This document shows positions 26,555 to 35,179 of a stretch of 64,000 bases of DNA, piece by piece. The stretch comes from Rhizobium sp. NRK18 (GTDB taxonomy: Bacteria; Pseudomonadota; Alphaproteobacteria; Rhizobiales; Rhizobiaceae). Within the stretch, counting starts at the first letter, position 1. Every line of letters starts with the position of its first letter. The DNA lies in contig NZ_JANFMV010000001.1 in NCBI RefSeq assembly GCF_024385575.1, positions 1,517,681 to 1,581,680 on the forward strand. The letters are read 5' to 3'. Below the pieces are notes generated by a model. That model was not told where the DNA came from, did not search any database, and saw nothing but the letters and a program-made list of their open reading frames with translations. Made by a program: the position numbers and the translations under genes.

Positions 26555-27472
26555 ATGTACGTGAAAGATACTTGGCAGTCCCGCATTCTTCGGTTGAGTA
26601 GATTTTCATGGAGCAAGCCGCTTCTCAACATCTTGAGAGTGTCGTCTGGGCATTCGGCGCTCGGCGATTTTCTTGTCGGTTTGAGGCAATTTCAGAGACA
26701 CCATGGTCGTGTTCCCGCAGACCCGAACCTTTTCAATGATCGCCTTTTCCAGATACGGTTTTCCGATGAAATCATGCGACCGGAGCGAACCTTCACCACC
26801 GACAAGGAACTTGTGAAGCTCTATGTCGAATCCGTGCTGGGTCCCGGGTATAACGTGCCCACACTGGCGGTCATTCGTCGACCTGAGGACGTCGACGATT
26901 TCGAGTTTCCCCGGCGATGCGTCATCAAGCCGACCCATGCTTCGGGAGAAGTGATTATCCGAAGAGACGGCGAGGAAATCGACCGTCTGAGGATTCGCAA
27001 GTGGTTCAAGCTCGACTATTATGCGAGAGGCCGGGAATGGAACTACAAATATCTTAAGCCCAAGGTCATCGTTGAGTCCCTCGCTTTTGATTCTGATAAC
27101 ATCGAGGACATAAAGCTGTTCTGCTATAATGGCCGCGTCAAAATGATCGAGTGTGATTTTGATCGCTACTCCGATCACCGGCGGAGCCTGTTCACGGCCG
27201 ACTGGCAGGAGTTGCCGTTTGAGCTCCATCATCCACGTCCGGATTTTCTGAAACAGAAGCCGCCGAACCTGGATAATATGATTGATGTGGCGGAAAAGCT
27301 TGCATCAGCATTTGATTTCGTGAGGATCGACCTCTACAGCAATGATGAAACTCTCCTTGTCGGTGAGATGACGCATTGCCACCAGGGTGCCTTCGGAACG
27401 TTCGAGCCGCGCGACGCCGAGTTCGAGGTCAGCAGGCTGATCTTTGGTGACAACACCTCTGCGGATATTTGA
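26555..27472 (+). CDS. TupA-like ATP-grasp protein of polysaccharide biosynthesis
   Basis: A 305-residue protein of the TupA-like ATP-grasp family. Visible are FNDRLFQIRFSDEIM, the DKELVKLYVESVLG segment, the ATP-binding strand RCVIKPTHASGEVIIRR, the KPKVIVESLAF segment, DIKLFCYNGRVKMIECDFDR and the metal-binding end FDFVRIDLYSND with GEMTHCHQG. TupA proteins make amide bonds, as in teichuronopeptide, and relatives occur in many capsule and O-antigen loci. Here it could join an amino acid to a uronic acid of the surface glycan (inference). It is co-directional with the glycosyltransferases. Confidence 0.82.
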   Translation: MYVKDTWQSRILRLSRFSWSKPLLNILRVSSGHSALGDFLVGLRQFQRHHGRVPADPNLFNDRLFQIRFSDEIMRPERTFTTDKELVKLYVESVLGPGYNVPTLAVIRRPEDVDDFEFPRRCVIKPTHASGEVIIRRDGEEIDRLRIRKWFKLDYYARGREWNYKYLKPKVIVESLAFDSDNIEDIKLFCYNGRVKMIECDFDRYSDHRRSLFTADWQELPFELHHPRPDFLKQKPPNLDNMIDVAEKLASAFDFVRIDLYSNDETLLVGEMTHCHQGAFGTFEPRDAEFEVSRLIFGDNTSADI

Positions 27473-27589
27473 TCCGGGCCAGGACGTGATTGGTTTGAGG
27501 TGGCAAAAGTCTCTCTGGCAGTCGCAGCCCGCTGACCACGGAGGGCGGGGAGGACGTGAGGCTCTGGTTCCGTCAGGATTGTGTTGTCG

Positions 27590-28396
27590 ATGCTTTTGCC
27601 GATATCCGCTTACATCATTTGCCTGAATGAGGAAGCATACCTCGGCAAGTGCATCGAAAGCCTCGTGGGCTTCGCCGAGATTGTCATCGTCGATTCAGGT
27701 TCGTCCGATGGCACCAAGACCCTGGTTGAGGGGTACATAGCCAAAGGCTGGCCGATCCGGTTCCTGTACGAACCGTGGCGGGGATATGCAGGCCAGAAAC
27801 AATTTGCGCTGGAGCAGTGTGCCCAACCCTGGTGCTTCAATATAGATGCCGACGAGCGCGTGGATGCCGCCTTGTTGAAACGCCTTCCTGAGCTCGTCGG
27901 TGTTTCCGAGGACATCGTCGGTTGGCGCGTTGCCCGCCGTCCTTATCTTATCGGATATGGATACACTCCGGAAAATGTCATGGAACGCAAGAACCTGCGT
28001 CTCATCCGCAAGGGCAAGGGCAGCTATGATCTTTCACAGGCTGTGCATGAGGGAATCGTGCCGGACGGCCAGGTCCGCAAATCGCCCACCGGCAGCCTGT
28101 TGCATTTTCGGCCTCTCATCATCGATGAGCAGATCCTGAAGGAAAACAAATATTCGACGTTGAAGGCCGATCAGCGTGTTTTGGAAGGGCGGCGCGCAAA
28201 TGTCGCCAGCCTCGTTTTCAGCCCGCCGCTCTATTTTTTTCGCCTCTATTTTAGAAATGGCCTATGGCGCTGTGGCGCTTCCGGCTTTATCGAAGCGATG
28301 ACCGGTGCGGTATATGCCTTTCTGACCCAGGCCAAGATTTACCAGCGCCATGCTTTGAGGGCGCGTCCGAATGCGGACGACGCAGAAAGACATTAG
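27590..28396 (+). CDS. Glycosyltransferase family 2, WaaE/KdtX-like
   Basis: A 268-residue GT2 enzyme. Motifs: ISAYIICLNEEAYLGKCIESL at the start, VDSGSSDGTKTL, the DxD motif in CFNIDADERVDAALL, then RRPYLIGYGY and ERKNLRLIRKGKGSYD typical of the WaaE/LgtF glucosyltransferases that modify inner-core LPS. The C-terminal amphipathic region FRLYFRNGLWRCGASG may touch the membrane. Possible starts are GTG 27581, TTG 27584 and ATG 27590; AGGA at 27575 fits the last two. It is followed after 15 bases by a GT4 enzyme. Confidence 0.83.
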   Translation: MLLPISAYIICLNEEAYLGKCIESLVGFAEIVIVDSGSSDGTKTLVEGYIAKGWPIRFLYEPWRGYAGQKQFALEQCAQPWCFNIDADERVDAALLKRLPELVGVSEDIVGWRVARRPYLIGYGYTPENVMERKNLRLIRKGKGSYDLSQAVHEGIVPDGQVRKSPTGSLLHFRPLIIDEQILKENKYSTLKADQRVLEGRRANVASLVFSPPLYFFRLYFRNGLWRCGASGFIEAMTGAVYAFLTQAKIYQRHALRARPNADDAERH

Positions 28397-28411
28397 GAGC
28401 AGTCTCTGCCC

Positions 28412-29437
28412 ATGAAAGTGATGCACTACCACCTCGGCAAGGACGGCGGCGCCGAGAAATTCTTCGTCCATCTGGTCAATGGTCTGGCCCGGCGCGGCGT
28501 CGAACAGACCTGCGTGATACGGCCGAAGAGACTGTGGAAGAAGGATATTGAACCCGTCGCCCGCATCATCGAGAGCAATTTCCGGAACGCGCATCCGGAT
28601 CGCATTCTCCTGCCGATGAGGATCGGGCGGATCGTCAGGCGGGAAAAGCCCGACGCCCTGTTTTCGTGGGCCACCCGGGCCAGCAGGCTGATCCCGGCCT
28701 ATGAGGGCGCTATCAAGATATCGCGGCTCGGCGACTACCCGACGAACCTCAGCTATTTCAAGAATACCGACGTTCTGGTGTGCAACACTCCGGGCATTGC
28801 AGAGCATGTCCGCGAAACACTGGGTTGGGATCGTGGCGTCGAGGTGATCTCGAATTTCACCGATGTGACGGCGGTCGCTCCCATCACGCGCGCCAGCGTC
28901 GATACGCCGGAAGGCGTGCCAGTGGTCATGTCGATGGGACGGTTCGTTTCACGCAAGGAATTCGCGTTGCTGATCGCGGCTGTTGCCAAGTTGCCTGGCG
29001 CGTATCTCTGGTTGGCCGGCGACGGCGAAGAACGTGAAAATCTGGAAAGAATGGCCGCGAATCTGGGCATCAGTGAACGGGTTCGCTTCCTTGGCTGGCT
29101 GCAAGATACGCGACCTTATGTGGCGGCTTGCGACATTTTCGTTATGCCGTCCAGTCACGAGCCACTCGGCAATGTCGTTCTGGAAGCCTGGGCTCAGAAG
29201 CGACCGGTTGTGTCGTCGCGCTCGGAAGGGCCTTCCTGGTTCATGCGCCACGGCGAAAATGGTCTGCTGGTTGATATCGGCGATACGGACGGTTTTTCGA
29301 CTGCGATCGAGACGCTGATCAATGACGAGGCTCTTGCGTCCAAGGTTGCTGCCGGCGGTCATCAGACCGTATTGGGGCAATTTTCGGAAGATGCGATCGT
29401 CGATGCGTATATGGCGCTCTTTGCCAGAAAGCCTTGA
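28412..29437 (+). CDS. Glycosyltransferase family 4 (GT-B), LPS core type
   Basis: A 341-residue GT-B enzyme. The N-terminal domain begins MKVMHYHLGKDGGAEKFFVH. The C-terminal nucleotide-sugar domain contains VVMSMGRFVSRKEFALLI, YLWLAGDGEERENLE, FLGWLQDTRPYVAACDIFVMPS and the EPLGNVVLEAW motif whose Glu residues bind the donor. It is a retaining enzyme of the same family as rhizobial LPS core transferases such as LpsD and LpsE. It is close to the WaaE-like gene upstream and the unknown gene downstream. I do not assign one of these symbols. Confidence 0.85.
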   Translation: MKVMHYHLGKDGGAEKFFVHLVNGLARRGVEQTCVIRPKRLWKKDIEPVARIIESNFRNAHPDRILLPMRIGRIVRREKPDALFSWATRASRLIPAYEGAIKISRLGDYPTNLSYFKNTDVLVCNTPGIAEHVRETLGWDRGVEVISNFTDVTAVAPITRASVDTPEGVPVVMSMGRFVSRKEFALLIAAVAKLPGAYLWLAGDGEERENLERMAANLGISERVRFLGWLQDTRPYVAACDIFVMPSSHEPLGNVVLEAWAQKRPVVSSRSEGPSWFMRHGENGLLVDIGDTDGFSTAIETLINDEALASKVAAGGHQTVLGQFSEDAIVDAYMALFARKP

Positions 29438-29574
29438 GAGACCTATTATTCGGATCCCTATCCAGCGCCTTCCGCAGTCTCTTGCATTTCGAGATGATTT
29501 GGGTGTGTTTACAGGGAAGGCCGGCTTGATCGTACCTGCCTGGTCCAGGGTCCGCCGCAAAGGAGAAGTCCAAG

Positions 29575-30228
29575 GTGCAGATTTTCGTGGTCGGCTCCAA
29601 ACCCAACCCGCATTGGCCGGCGGTTCAGCCCGATGTCGTAATTCTCGCCAATGGTGCGATCGCCTACGCCAGGGACCGCTTCTCCGCCGCTCATTGCATT
29701 GGTTTTGCGTCACTGAATTTCTGTCGCCAGAGCCGGGGCGTTCAGAACAGAGCAGATCGAGACGCGGTAGAGGGCGTCGAGCTTGATGAGTTGGTCTATT
29801 GGGATCCGGTCGGCAAGGATTGGCTCAAGGATGTCAACTTCAAATACAAGACTGGCAAGGAGCTCAGCAATTGGGAGCAGTGGTGGTTCAATTACTGCCA
29901 CTATTCTTTTGTCCGATGGCTTGTCGCGATTGCCAACCCACGGAATTGGTGGCACGCCTTCAAAAAACACAGGGTTGGCATGCCTGCGTATTTTGCCGGC
30001 AGTCGGCTATCGACAGGCATGCTTGCTGTCGAATATGCGATGAGGCGCTTCCCTGACGCTGACAAAATTCATGTTTGTGGGATTGGTGTGAAGTGGACCG
30101 GCGGGCATTTTTATGACCAGGCCCATGCGCATGACAATTTTCACGAAAAGGCGGATGTCGCGCTTTACCGGTGGATCAAGAAGAATAGGGCTAACGTAAT
30201 CTTTTGCGAGGTCGGCGAACCTTTGTAG
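29575..30228 (+). CDS. Uncharacterised protein of the LPS core cluster
   Basis: A 217-residue soluble protein, rich in Trp, Tyr and His, which I do not recognise with confidence. It starts MQIFVVGSKPNPHWPAV and VVILANGAIAYARDR, then the Trp-rich WEQWWFNYCHYSFVRW, and MPAYFAGSRLSTGMLAVEYAMRRF with DKIHVCGIGVKWTGGHFYDQ. The last two segments resemble the nucleotide-binding part of sialyltransferase-like GT42/DUF115 enzymes (phosphosugar or nucleotide-sugar binding), but this is weak. The GTG start at 29575 is supported by AAGGAG at 29559-29564. Its place between a GT4 enzyme and lpsB suggests a role in LPS core sugar transfer. Confidence 0.6.
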   Translation: MQIFVVGSKPNPHWPAVQPDVVILANGAIAYARDRFSAAHCIGFASLNFCRQSRGVQNRADRDAVEGVELDELVYWDPVGKDWLKDVNFKYKTGKELSNWEQWWFNYCHYSFVRWLVAIANPRNWWHAFKKHRVGMPAYFAGSRLSTGMLAVEYAMRRFPDADKIHVCGIGVKWTGGHFYDQAHAHDNFHEKADVALYRWIKKNRANVIFCEVGEPL

Positions 30229-30320
30229 CCGTCCTTTTGCGCCTTTCGACGCCTGGCCGCGTTTGGTACTGCGGTGGTGGCGCCTGCTCATAAGGCACTA
30301 TTTTGTCGACGCTCGTTCGC

Positions 30321-31418
30321 CTAACCGCCCATCACCTTCGCATAAACCGCCCCAAGCCGCTCCGCCTCGCTTTCGATCGCGAAGTTATGGCGCGCGTGGG
30401 CGAGCGCATTCGCTCCCGCCCGTTCGCGCCTTGGTTCGTCGTCCATGAACTGAGCGGTCGCTTCCGCCATGGCGTCGAGGTTGTCGCGGGGGATGATGGT
30501 GCCGGTTTCGGCGTCTCCCGTCTCGATCAGTTCCGGAAAGGCGCCGACGTCGGTGGCGATGACGGGGACGGCGGTGGCCATGGCTTCGAGCGGGGTCAGG
30601 CCGAAACCTTCCCAGCGCTGCGGGGCGATGAAGAGGTCGAGGCCGCGGTACCAGTCGTTGATGTTGGTGTGCTCGCCGACAAACAAAATCCGGTCGGCAA
30701 GGCCGGCTGCCTTCACCTTCTCCTTCAGGCCGTTTTCGAATTCTACATGCTGCGGGGTGGCGCGGCCGGCGATGATCGCCGACCAGTCTGGCCGCTGCGG
30801 CAGAAGCCGGATCATGGTGTCGACGAAGAGATCGGTTCCCTTCTGGCGGCGAACACGGCCGAAGCAGCCGGCGATCTTCTGCGCCGGATCAAGGCCGAGT
30901 GCGCGCTTTGCCTCGGCCTTGTCGGCCGGCGGCGAAAATCGCGTCGTGTCGATGCCATGCAGGCTTACGGTGCTTTCGACCTCAAGATAGGCCGCCGTCT
31001 TGGCGCTGGTGGCGATCACCGCGTCCATCTTCGAAATCAGGAATTTCGTCCAGCCGGTGTGGCGGCGCTGCGAGGCGGAGGTGAAGACGATCTTCAATGG
31101 CATGCGCAGGAGGTCGCGCAGGATGATCGCCGGCAGCATCTCGATGTTGCGCCGCGCGTGCCAGACGCGGAAGCGCTTGCCCTTCGGCGGCGTCCACAGG
31201 CGCCAGAGGTCGCGGTAGCGGATATGGGGCAGGGTGGCCGGCAGGCCGGATCCGAGAACGGCAATGCGCTGGCCGAGCCGGCGCTGCACCGGAACGAGCT
31301 GGATGATCGTCGAGGTGACCCCCGACAGCCGCTGCTTGAAGTTCGGCGCGATGATGTCGATTTCGCGGAGATCGGCCACCGCGCCTTGATGGGCGGTGGC
31401 CTTGCTTGCGACCGTCAC
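30321..31418 (-). CDS. lpsB: LPS core mannosyltransferase LpsB/LpcC
   Basis: A 365-residue GT-B enzyme of GT4. In rhizobia LpsB/LpcC adds mannose to Kdo in the inner core, and mutants are impaired in symbiosis. Features: APNFKQRLSGVTSTIIQLVPVQ near the N-terminus, TSASQRRHTGWTKFLISKMD, GCFGRVRRQKGTDLFV, and the donor-binding EGFGLTPLEAMA. It starts 9 bases after the greA stop, so the two are co-transcribed. The called start is GTG at 31418, with no clear ribosome site, and a start some residues further in is possible because the fold begins near residue 20. Confidence 0.86.
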   Translation of the reverse strand: MTVASKATAHQGAVADLREIDIIAPNFKQRLSGVTSTIIQLVPVQRRLGQRIAVLGSGLPATLPHIRYRDLWRLWTPPKGKRFRVWHARRNIEMLPAIILRDLLRMPLKIVFTSASQRRHTGWTKFLISKMDAVIATSAKTAAYLEVESTVSLHGIDTTRFSPPADKAEAKRALGLDPAQKIAGCFGRVRRQKGTDLFVDTMIRLLPQRPDWSAIIAGRATPQHVEFENGLKEKVKAAGLADRILFVGEHTNINDWYRGLDLFIAPQRWEGFGLTPLEAMATAVPVIATDVGAFPELIETGDAETGTIIPRDNLDAMAEATAQFMDDEPRRERAGANALAHARHNFAIESEAERLGAVYAKVMGG

Positions 31419-31426
31419 GGTCGCGC

Positions 31427-31903
31427 TCAGCCCCAGCTGACGGCGAGGATTTCGTAGGCCTTGGAGCCGCCGGGGGCGTTCACTTCGATGGAATCGCCTT
31501 CCTCCTTGCCGATCAGTGCGCGGGCTATCGGCGACGAGATGGAAATGCGGCCCGCCTTCACATCGGCTTCCTGGTCGCCGACGATCTGGTAGGTCTTTTC
31601 CTCTTCGGTGTCTTCATCGACGAGCTTGACGGTCGCGCCGAACTTGACGGTGGAACCGGACATTTTCGTGAGGTCGATGACTTCCGCACGGGCAATCAGG
31701 TCTTCCAGCTCGCCGATGCGGCCCTCATTGTGGCTCTGCGCTTCCTTGGCGGCGTGGTACTCTGCGTTTTCCGAAAGGTCGCCATGGGCGCGCGCTTCGG
31801 CGATCGCCTCGATGATTCTCGGGCGTTCCTCCTGCTGGCGCCAGCGAAGCTCTTCGTTGAGCTTGGTGAAACCACCCGGGGTCATCGGAACTTTCTCAAC
31901 CAT
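31427..31903 (-). CDS. greA: Transcription elongation factor GreA
   Basis: A 158-residue factor that stimulates RNA polymerase to cleave backtracked transcripts. The N-terminal coiled coil contains the acidic tip [17 protein letters not shown], with the catalytic Asp and Glu residues present. The C-terminal domain starts near residue 80 ([20 protein letters not shown]) and ends [16 protein letters not shown]. The ATG at 31903 follows AAGGAAAAGGAA. The earlier ATG at 31948 would add 15 residues and is not supported. Its leader carries a terminator-like hairpin at 31958-31982. Confidence 0.94.
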   Translation of the reverse strand: MVEKVPMTPGGFTKLNEELRWRQQEERPRIIEAIAEARAHGDLSENAEYHAAKEAQSHNEGRIGELEDLIARAEVIDLTKMSGSTVKFGATVKLVDEDTEEEKTYQIVGDQEADVKAGRISISSPIARALIGKEEGDSIEVNAPGGSKAYEILAVSWG

Positions 31904-31957
31904 TTCCTTTTCCTTACTGCGCGTCCCGTTCGTTGTGCATAGGGACAAAAGAAAACA

Positions 31958-31982
31958 GGTTCCGAAGAGGAACTTCGGAACC
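31958..31982 (-). promoter_or_regulatory. Hairpin in the greA leader
   Basis: Perfect 10-bp inverted repeat GGTTCCGAAG / CTTCGGAACC with a 5-base loop. On the greA strand it is followed by TGTTTTCTTTTG, resembling an attenuator, about 55 bases before the greA start. E. coli greA has a similar leader terminator; relation here is inference. Confidence 0.5.
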
Positions 31983-32014
31983 AGTCAAACTGTCAACTTG
32001 AGCGTTTATAGCAG

Positions 32015-32043
32015 ACTCGCCCGGTCAAATGCGAGTTTTTTTT
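32015..32043 (+). terminator. Orphan plus-strand terminator
   Basis: ACTCGC (32015-32020) and GCGAGT (32031-32036) with an eight-T tail on the plus strand. No plus-strand gene lies upstream, so either an unannotated small RNA or antisense transcript of greA's leader ends here. Confidence 0.65.
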
Positions 32044-32165
32044 AGCCAACTCCGGCTCCCGTGCCGGCTCTTGCCCTGCCCGTCAGGGGATGTGGCCTTC
32101 ATCCAAGTGTCATGGTCAGGGACTATCCGACGTGTGTCGCAATTCCCTGCCTAAGGAGAGAGACC

Positions 32166-33920
32166 ATGATGAAGTGTTTTTCGGCGCTTGCCGCCGCAAC
32201 CATGCTGGCCGGTGCCGCGCATGCCGCCACCGTCTATCCGCTCGATCGTGCCACGATCCTCGTCAACTCGCCGTTCGACTTCAAGGTCGAGCTCGACAAG
32301 GTCTACGGTGAGGGTGATGTCGCTGTCACCGTCAACGGCAAGCCCTATGCCGAAGTCTTCGGCAAGCCGGCCGAATTCGTCGCCGAAGAAAAGGGCAAGG
32401 ACGACGCCGTCCTCGGCTCGGCCCTGATCCTGCGCGATCTGGCGCTTGCCTCGGCCGGCGATTACACCGTCGAAGTCAAGGCCGGCGATGAAACCAAGTC
32501 GGTTACCTGGAACGTCTACGGCACCCCGGCTGCGCCGAAGGCCAAGAACATCATCTTCTTCCTCGGTGACGGCCTTTCGGTCGCCCACCGCACCGCCGCC
32601 CGCATCATGTCGAAGGGCATGACCGAGGGTAAGGCCAACGGTCGTCTGAACATCGACGATCTCGATCACATGGCCTTCATCGGCACCTCGTCGACCCATT
32701 CGATCGCCACCGACTCGGCCAACACCATGTCGGCCTACATGACCGGCCACAAGTCGCGCGTGAACGCCCTTGGCGTCTATGCCGACCGCACCCCGGCAAG
32801 CCTTGACGATCCGAAGGTCGAGACGATCGCCGAAGCGCTGCGCCGCACGACCAAGAAGTCGATCGGCGTCGTTTCCACCGCCGAAATCGAAGACGCGACC
32901 CCGGCCGCCGTCATCGCCCACACCCGCAAGCGTGCCGACAAGGCCGAGATCGTCGGCATGTTCATGAAGACCCAGCCCGACGTCATCCTCGGAGGCGGTT
33001 CGGCCTACTTCCTGTCGAAGGATGTCCCCGGCTCCAAGCGCAAGGACGACAACGACTACATCGCCCAGTTCAAGGATGCCGGCTACACGCTCGCAACCTC
33101 CAAGACGGAACTGGATGCAGCCGCCGGTACCAACACCGGCAAGCTGCTTGGCCTGTTCCACACCGGCAACATGGACGTCGCGCTCGACCGCATGTTCCTG
33201 AAGAAGGGCACCGTCGACAAGTTCCCCGACCAGCCGGGCCTCGTCGACATGACCAAGACCGCCCTCGACCAGCTGTCGAAGAACCCGGAAGGCTTCTTCC
33301 TGATGGTTGAAGCTGCCTCCGTCGACAAGATGTCTCACCCGATGGACTGGGAACGCTCCGAATTCGACGTCATCGAGATGGACCAGGCCGTCGGCGCTGC
33401 CATGGAGTTCGCCAAGACCCATCCCGATACGCTGATCGTCGTCACCGGCGACCATACGCACGGCGTGTCGATCGTCGGCACCGTCGATGACGAAAAGCCG
33501 GGCGACGTGATGAGCGAGAAGGTTGGCACCTATGACGACGCCGGCTTCCCGAACTACACCGACGAGAATGGCGACGGCTATCCGGACAAGGTGGACGTGT
33601 CCCGCCGCATTCAGATGTATGCCGGCAACCATCCGGAATACTACGAGACCTTCCGTCCGAAGATGGATGGTCCGTTCGAGCCGTCGATCAAGAATGCGGA
33701 CGGCAAGTATGTCGCCAACCCGGCCTACAAGGATGTCCCCGGCGCCGTGCTGATGCCGGCCAACATCCCGTCCGACGGCGACACCGCTGCCCATACCGTT
33801 GACGACGTCGTGCTGCAGGCCACCGGCCCCGGCTCGGAAGAGTTCAAGGGCTACATGGAGCAGAGCGACGTCTACAAGGTCCTGATGGACACCTTCGCGC
33901 TCGGCTCGCAGTCGATGTAA
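32166..33920 (+). CDS. phoA: Alkaline phosphatase (PhoA family)
   Basis: A 584-residue periplasmic metalloenzyme that releases phosphate from monoesters. Residues 1-20 are a signal peptide (cut near AHA). A beta-rich N-terminal domain of about 100 residues precedes the catalytic fold. Metal and catalytic motifs: FFLGDGLS (Asp135), ATDSANTMSAYMTG with the nucleophile Ser184, VEAASVDKMSH, TGDHTHG. An EF-hand-like DENGDGYPD suggests Ca2+ binding. The ATG at 32166 follows AAGGAGAGAG. No clear Pho box was found upstream, so PhoB control is unproven. It ends in a strong terminator and precedes the zinc-type ABC operon. Confidence 0.9.
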   Translation: MMKCFSALAAATMLAGAAHAATVYPLDRATILVNSPFDFKVELDKVYGEGDVAVTVNGKPYAEVFGKPAEFVAEEKGKDDAVLGSALILRDLALASAGDYTVEVKAGDETKSVTWNVYGTPAAPKAKNIIFFLGDGLSVAHRTAARIMSKGMTEGKANGRLNIDDLDHMAFIGTSSTHSIATDSANTMSAYMTGHKSRVNALGVYADRTPASLDDPKVETIAEALRRTTKKSIGVVSTAEIEDATPAAVIAHTRKRADKAEIVGMFMKTQPDVILGGGSAYFLSKDVPGSKRKDDNDYIAQFKDAGYTLATSKTELDAAAGTNTGKLLGLFHTGNMDVALDRMFLKKGTVDKFPDQPGLVDMTKTALDQLSKNPEGFFLMVEAASVDKMSHPMDWERSEFDVIEMDQAVGAAMEFAKTHPDTLIVVTGDHTHGVSIVGTVDDEKPGDVMSEKVGTYDDAGFPNYTDENGDGYPDKVDVSRRIQMYAGNHPEYYETFRPKMDGPFEPSIKNADGKYVANPAYKDVPGAVLMPANIPSDGDTAAHTVDDVVLQATGPGSEEFKGYMEQSDVYKVLMDTFALGSQSM

Positions 33921-33940
33921 TCGCGACCATCGGATAAACT

Positions 33941-33975
33941 GGTTCCGGGCGGCACGGTCGCCCGGAACCGCTTTT
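33941..33975 (+). terminator. Terminator of phoA
   Basis: GGTTCCGGGCG (33941-33951) and CGCCCGGAACC (33959-33969), followed by GCTTTTG. Confidence 0.88.
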
Positions 33976-34016
33976 GACGTGAGCGACGACCGGAAATCAA
34001 AGACCAGGAGGCGGAG

Positions 34017-34484
34017 ATGAACCGTCAACCCTCTCCATTCACTCTCTCCCGCAGACGCCTGATGGCGCTTGCCGCCGGCATGCCGCTCGCGGCCTTGACG
34101 CGACCGGCCTTCGCGGCGACCGATCTGACGTTTGACGAGCTTTACAGCAAGGTGACTGTGCTCGGGCTGGAGTTTTCCGACAAGGTGAAATCGCTCGACG
34201 GCAAGCCGGTGACAATGGGCGGATTCATGGCGCCGCCGCTCAAAGCTGAAGCCAATTTCTTCGTTTTGACCGAAATTCCGATGGCGCTCTGCCCGTTCTG
34301 CTCGTCGGATGCCGACTGGCCGGACAATATCGTCGTCATCTATCTCGGCGACAAGCAGACCTTTCTGCCCGGCGGCACGCGGATCGCCGTCGAGGGGCGG
34401 ATGGAGGTCGGCTCCTGGGTCGATCCGGACACCGGTTTCCTGAGCCGTCTGCGCCTGCGCGACGCCCGTTTCTGGGAAAGCTGA
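34017..34484 (+). CDS. Tat-type exported DUF3299 protein
   Basis: A 155-residue exported protein. The twin-arginine signal SRRRLMALAAGMPLAALT is followed by an Ala-rich cleavage site near FAA. The mature part has GKPVTMGGFMAPP and the Cys pair MALCPFCSSDAD, then VIYLGDK and RIAVEGRMEVGSW. This is the DUF3299 pattern. In Pseudomonas aeruginosa the homologue PA4066 is part of a Zur-regulated zinc operon with an ABC transporter, as here. The Cys pair could bind metal. The start follows AGGAGGCGGAG. It is the first gene of a three-gene operon (7-base gap to the ATPase). Confidence 0.8.
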   Translation: MNRQPSPFTLSRRRLMALAAGMPLAALTRPAFAATDLTFDELYSKVTVLGLEFSDKVKSLDGKPVTMGGFMAPPLKAEANFFVLTEIPMALCPFCSSDADWPDNIVVIYLGDKQTFLPGGTRIAVEGRMEVGSWVDPDTGFLSRLRLRDARFWES

Positions 34485-34491
34485 GGTTTCC

Positions 34492-35178
34492 ATGATCGAT
34501 CTGAAAGTGAATGACCTGGAGGTCGGTTATCCGGGCCTGCCGGCACCCGTGCTCGCGATCGACTCCTTTGACCTGCCGGCCGGCGGGCGGTTGGCGGTCA
34601 CCGGAGCGTCCGGTTCGGGCAAGAGCACCTTCGTCAACGTCATCTGCGGCCTGCAGGCGCTGAAAAGCGGTTCGGTCCGCTGGGCCGGCACCGAGCTTTC
34701 GGGGCTTTCCGAAAGCCGGCGCGACCGTTGGCGCGGTGCCCATGTCGGGTTGGTCATGCAGGATTTCCATCTCTTCGAAGGTCTGTCGGCGCTCGACAAC
34801 ATTCTCCTGCCGGCGCGGCTTTCCGGTGCAGCCGGCACCGGGACTGTCGAGCGGGCGCGCCACCTGATCGAGACGGTCGGGCTGTCGCGTCCGGACCAGA
34901 AGGTCGAGACCATGTCGCGCGGTGAAATGCAGCGTGTGGCGGTTGCCCGCGCCGTGCTGCGCAAGCCCGGCGTCGTCGTCGCGGACGAACCGACCGCCAG
35001 CCTCGACGTCGAGAGCGGCGCGCAGGTCGCCGACCTGCTCTTGTCGATCGCCGACCAGGAGAAATGCACGCTGATCGTCGTCTCGCATGACGAGCGGCTG
35101 ATCGGGCGGTTCGACCGGCGCATGCAGCTTTCTGCCGGCCGTATCCAGTCCGCCCAGCTTGCCACCGAGGAGGCCTGA
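34492..35178 (+). CDS. ABC transporter ATP-binding protein, MacB/LolD type
   Basis: A 228-residue ATPase. Walker A GASGSGKST at 38-46, Q-loop Gln90, a degenerate signature MSRGE at 141-145, Walker B VVVADE at 161-166, switch His199. The short size and family place it with FtsX-type permeases (MacB, LolD and the PA4064 group) rather than with importers that use binding-protein permeases. It partners with the permease gene whose start lies one base after this stop. Whether the pair moves metal or uses ATP for mechanical work in the periplasm is open. Confidence 0.9.
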   Translation: MIDLKVNDLEVGYPGLPAPVLAIDSFDLPAGGRLAVTGASGSGKSTFVNVICGLQALKSGSVRWAGTELSGLSESRRDRWRGAHVGLVMQDFHLFEGLSALDNILLPARLSGAAGTGTVERARHLIETVGLSRPDQKVETMSRGEMQRVAVARAVLRKPGVVVADEPTASLDVESGAQVADLLLSIADQEKCTLIVVSHDERLIGRFDRRMQLSAGRIQSAQLATEEA

Positions 35179-35179
35179 C

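Noticed and set aside
32090..32165. Possible Pho box upstream of phoA (GTGTCAT near 32108)
   Set aside because: Only one half-site; the second half at the required spacing does not match, so PhoB control is not claimed.
33976..34016. Zur box for the zinc-type operon
   Set aside because: No AT-rich palindrome of the expected kind found in the short gap after the phoA terminator.
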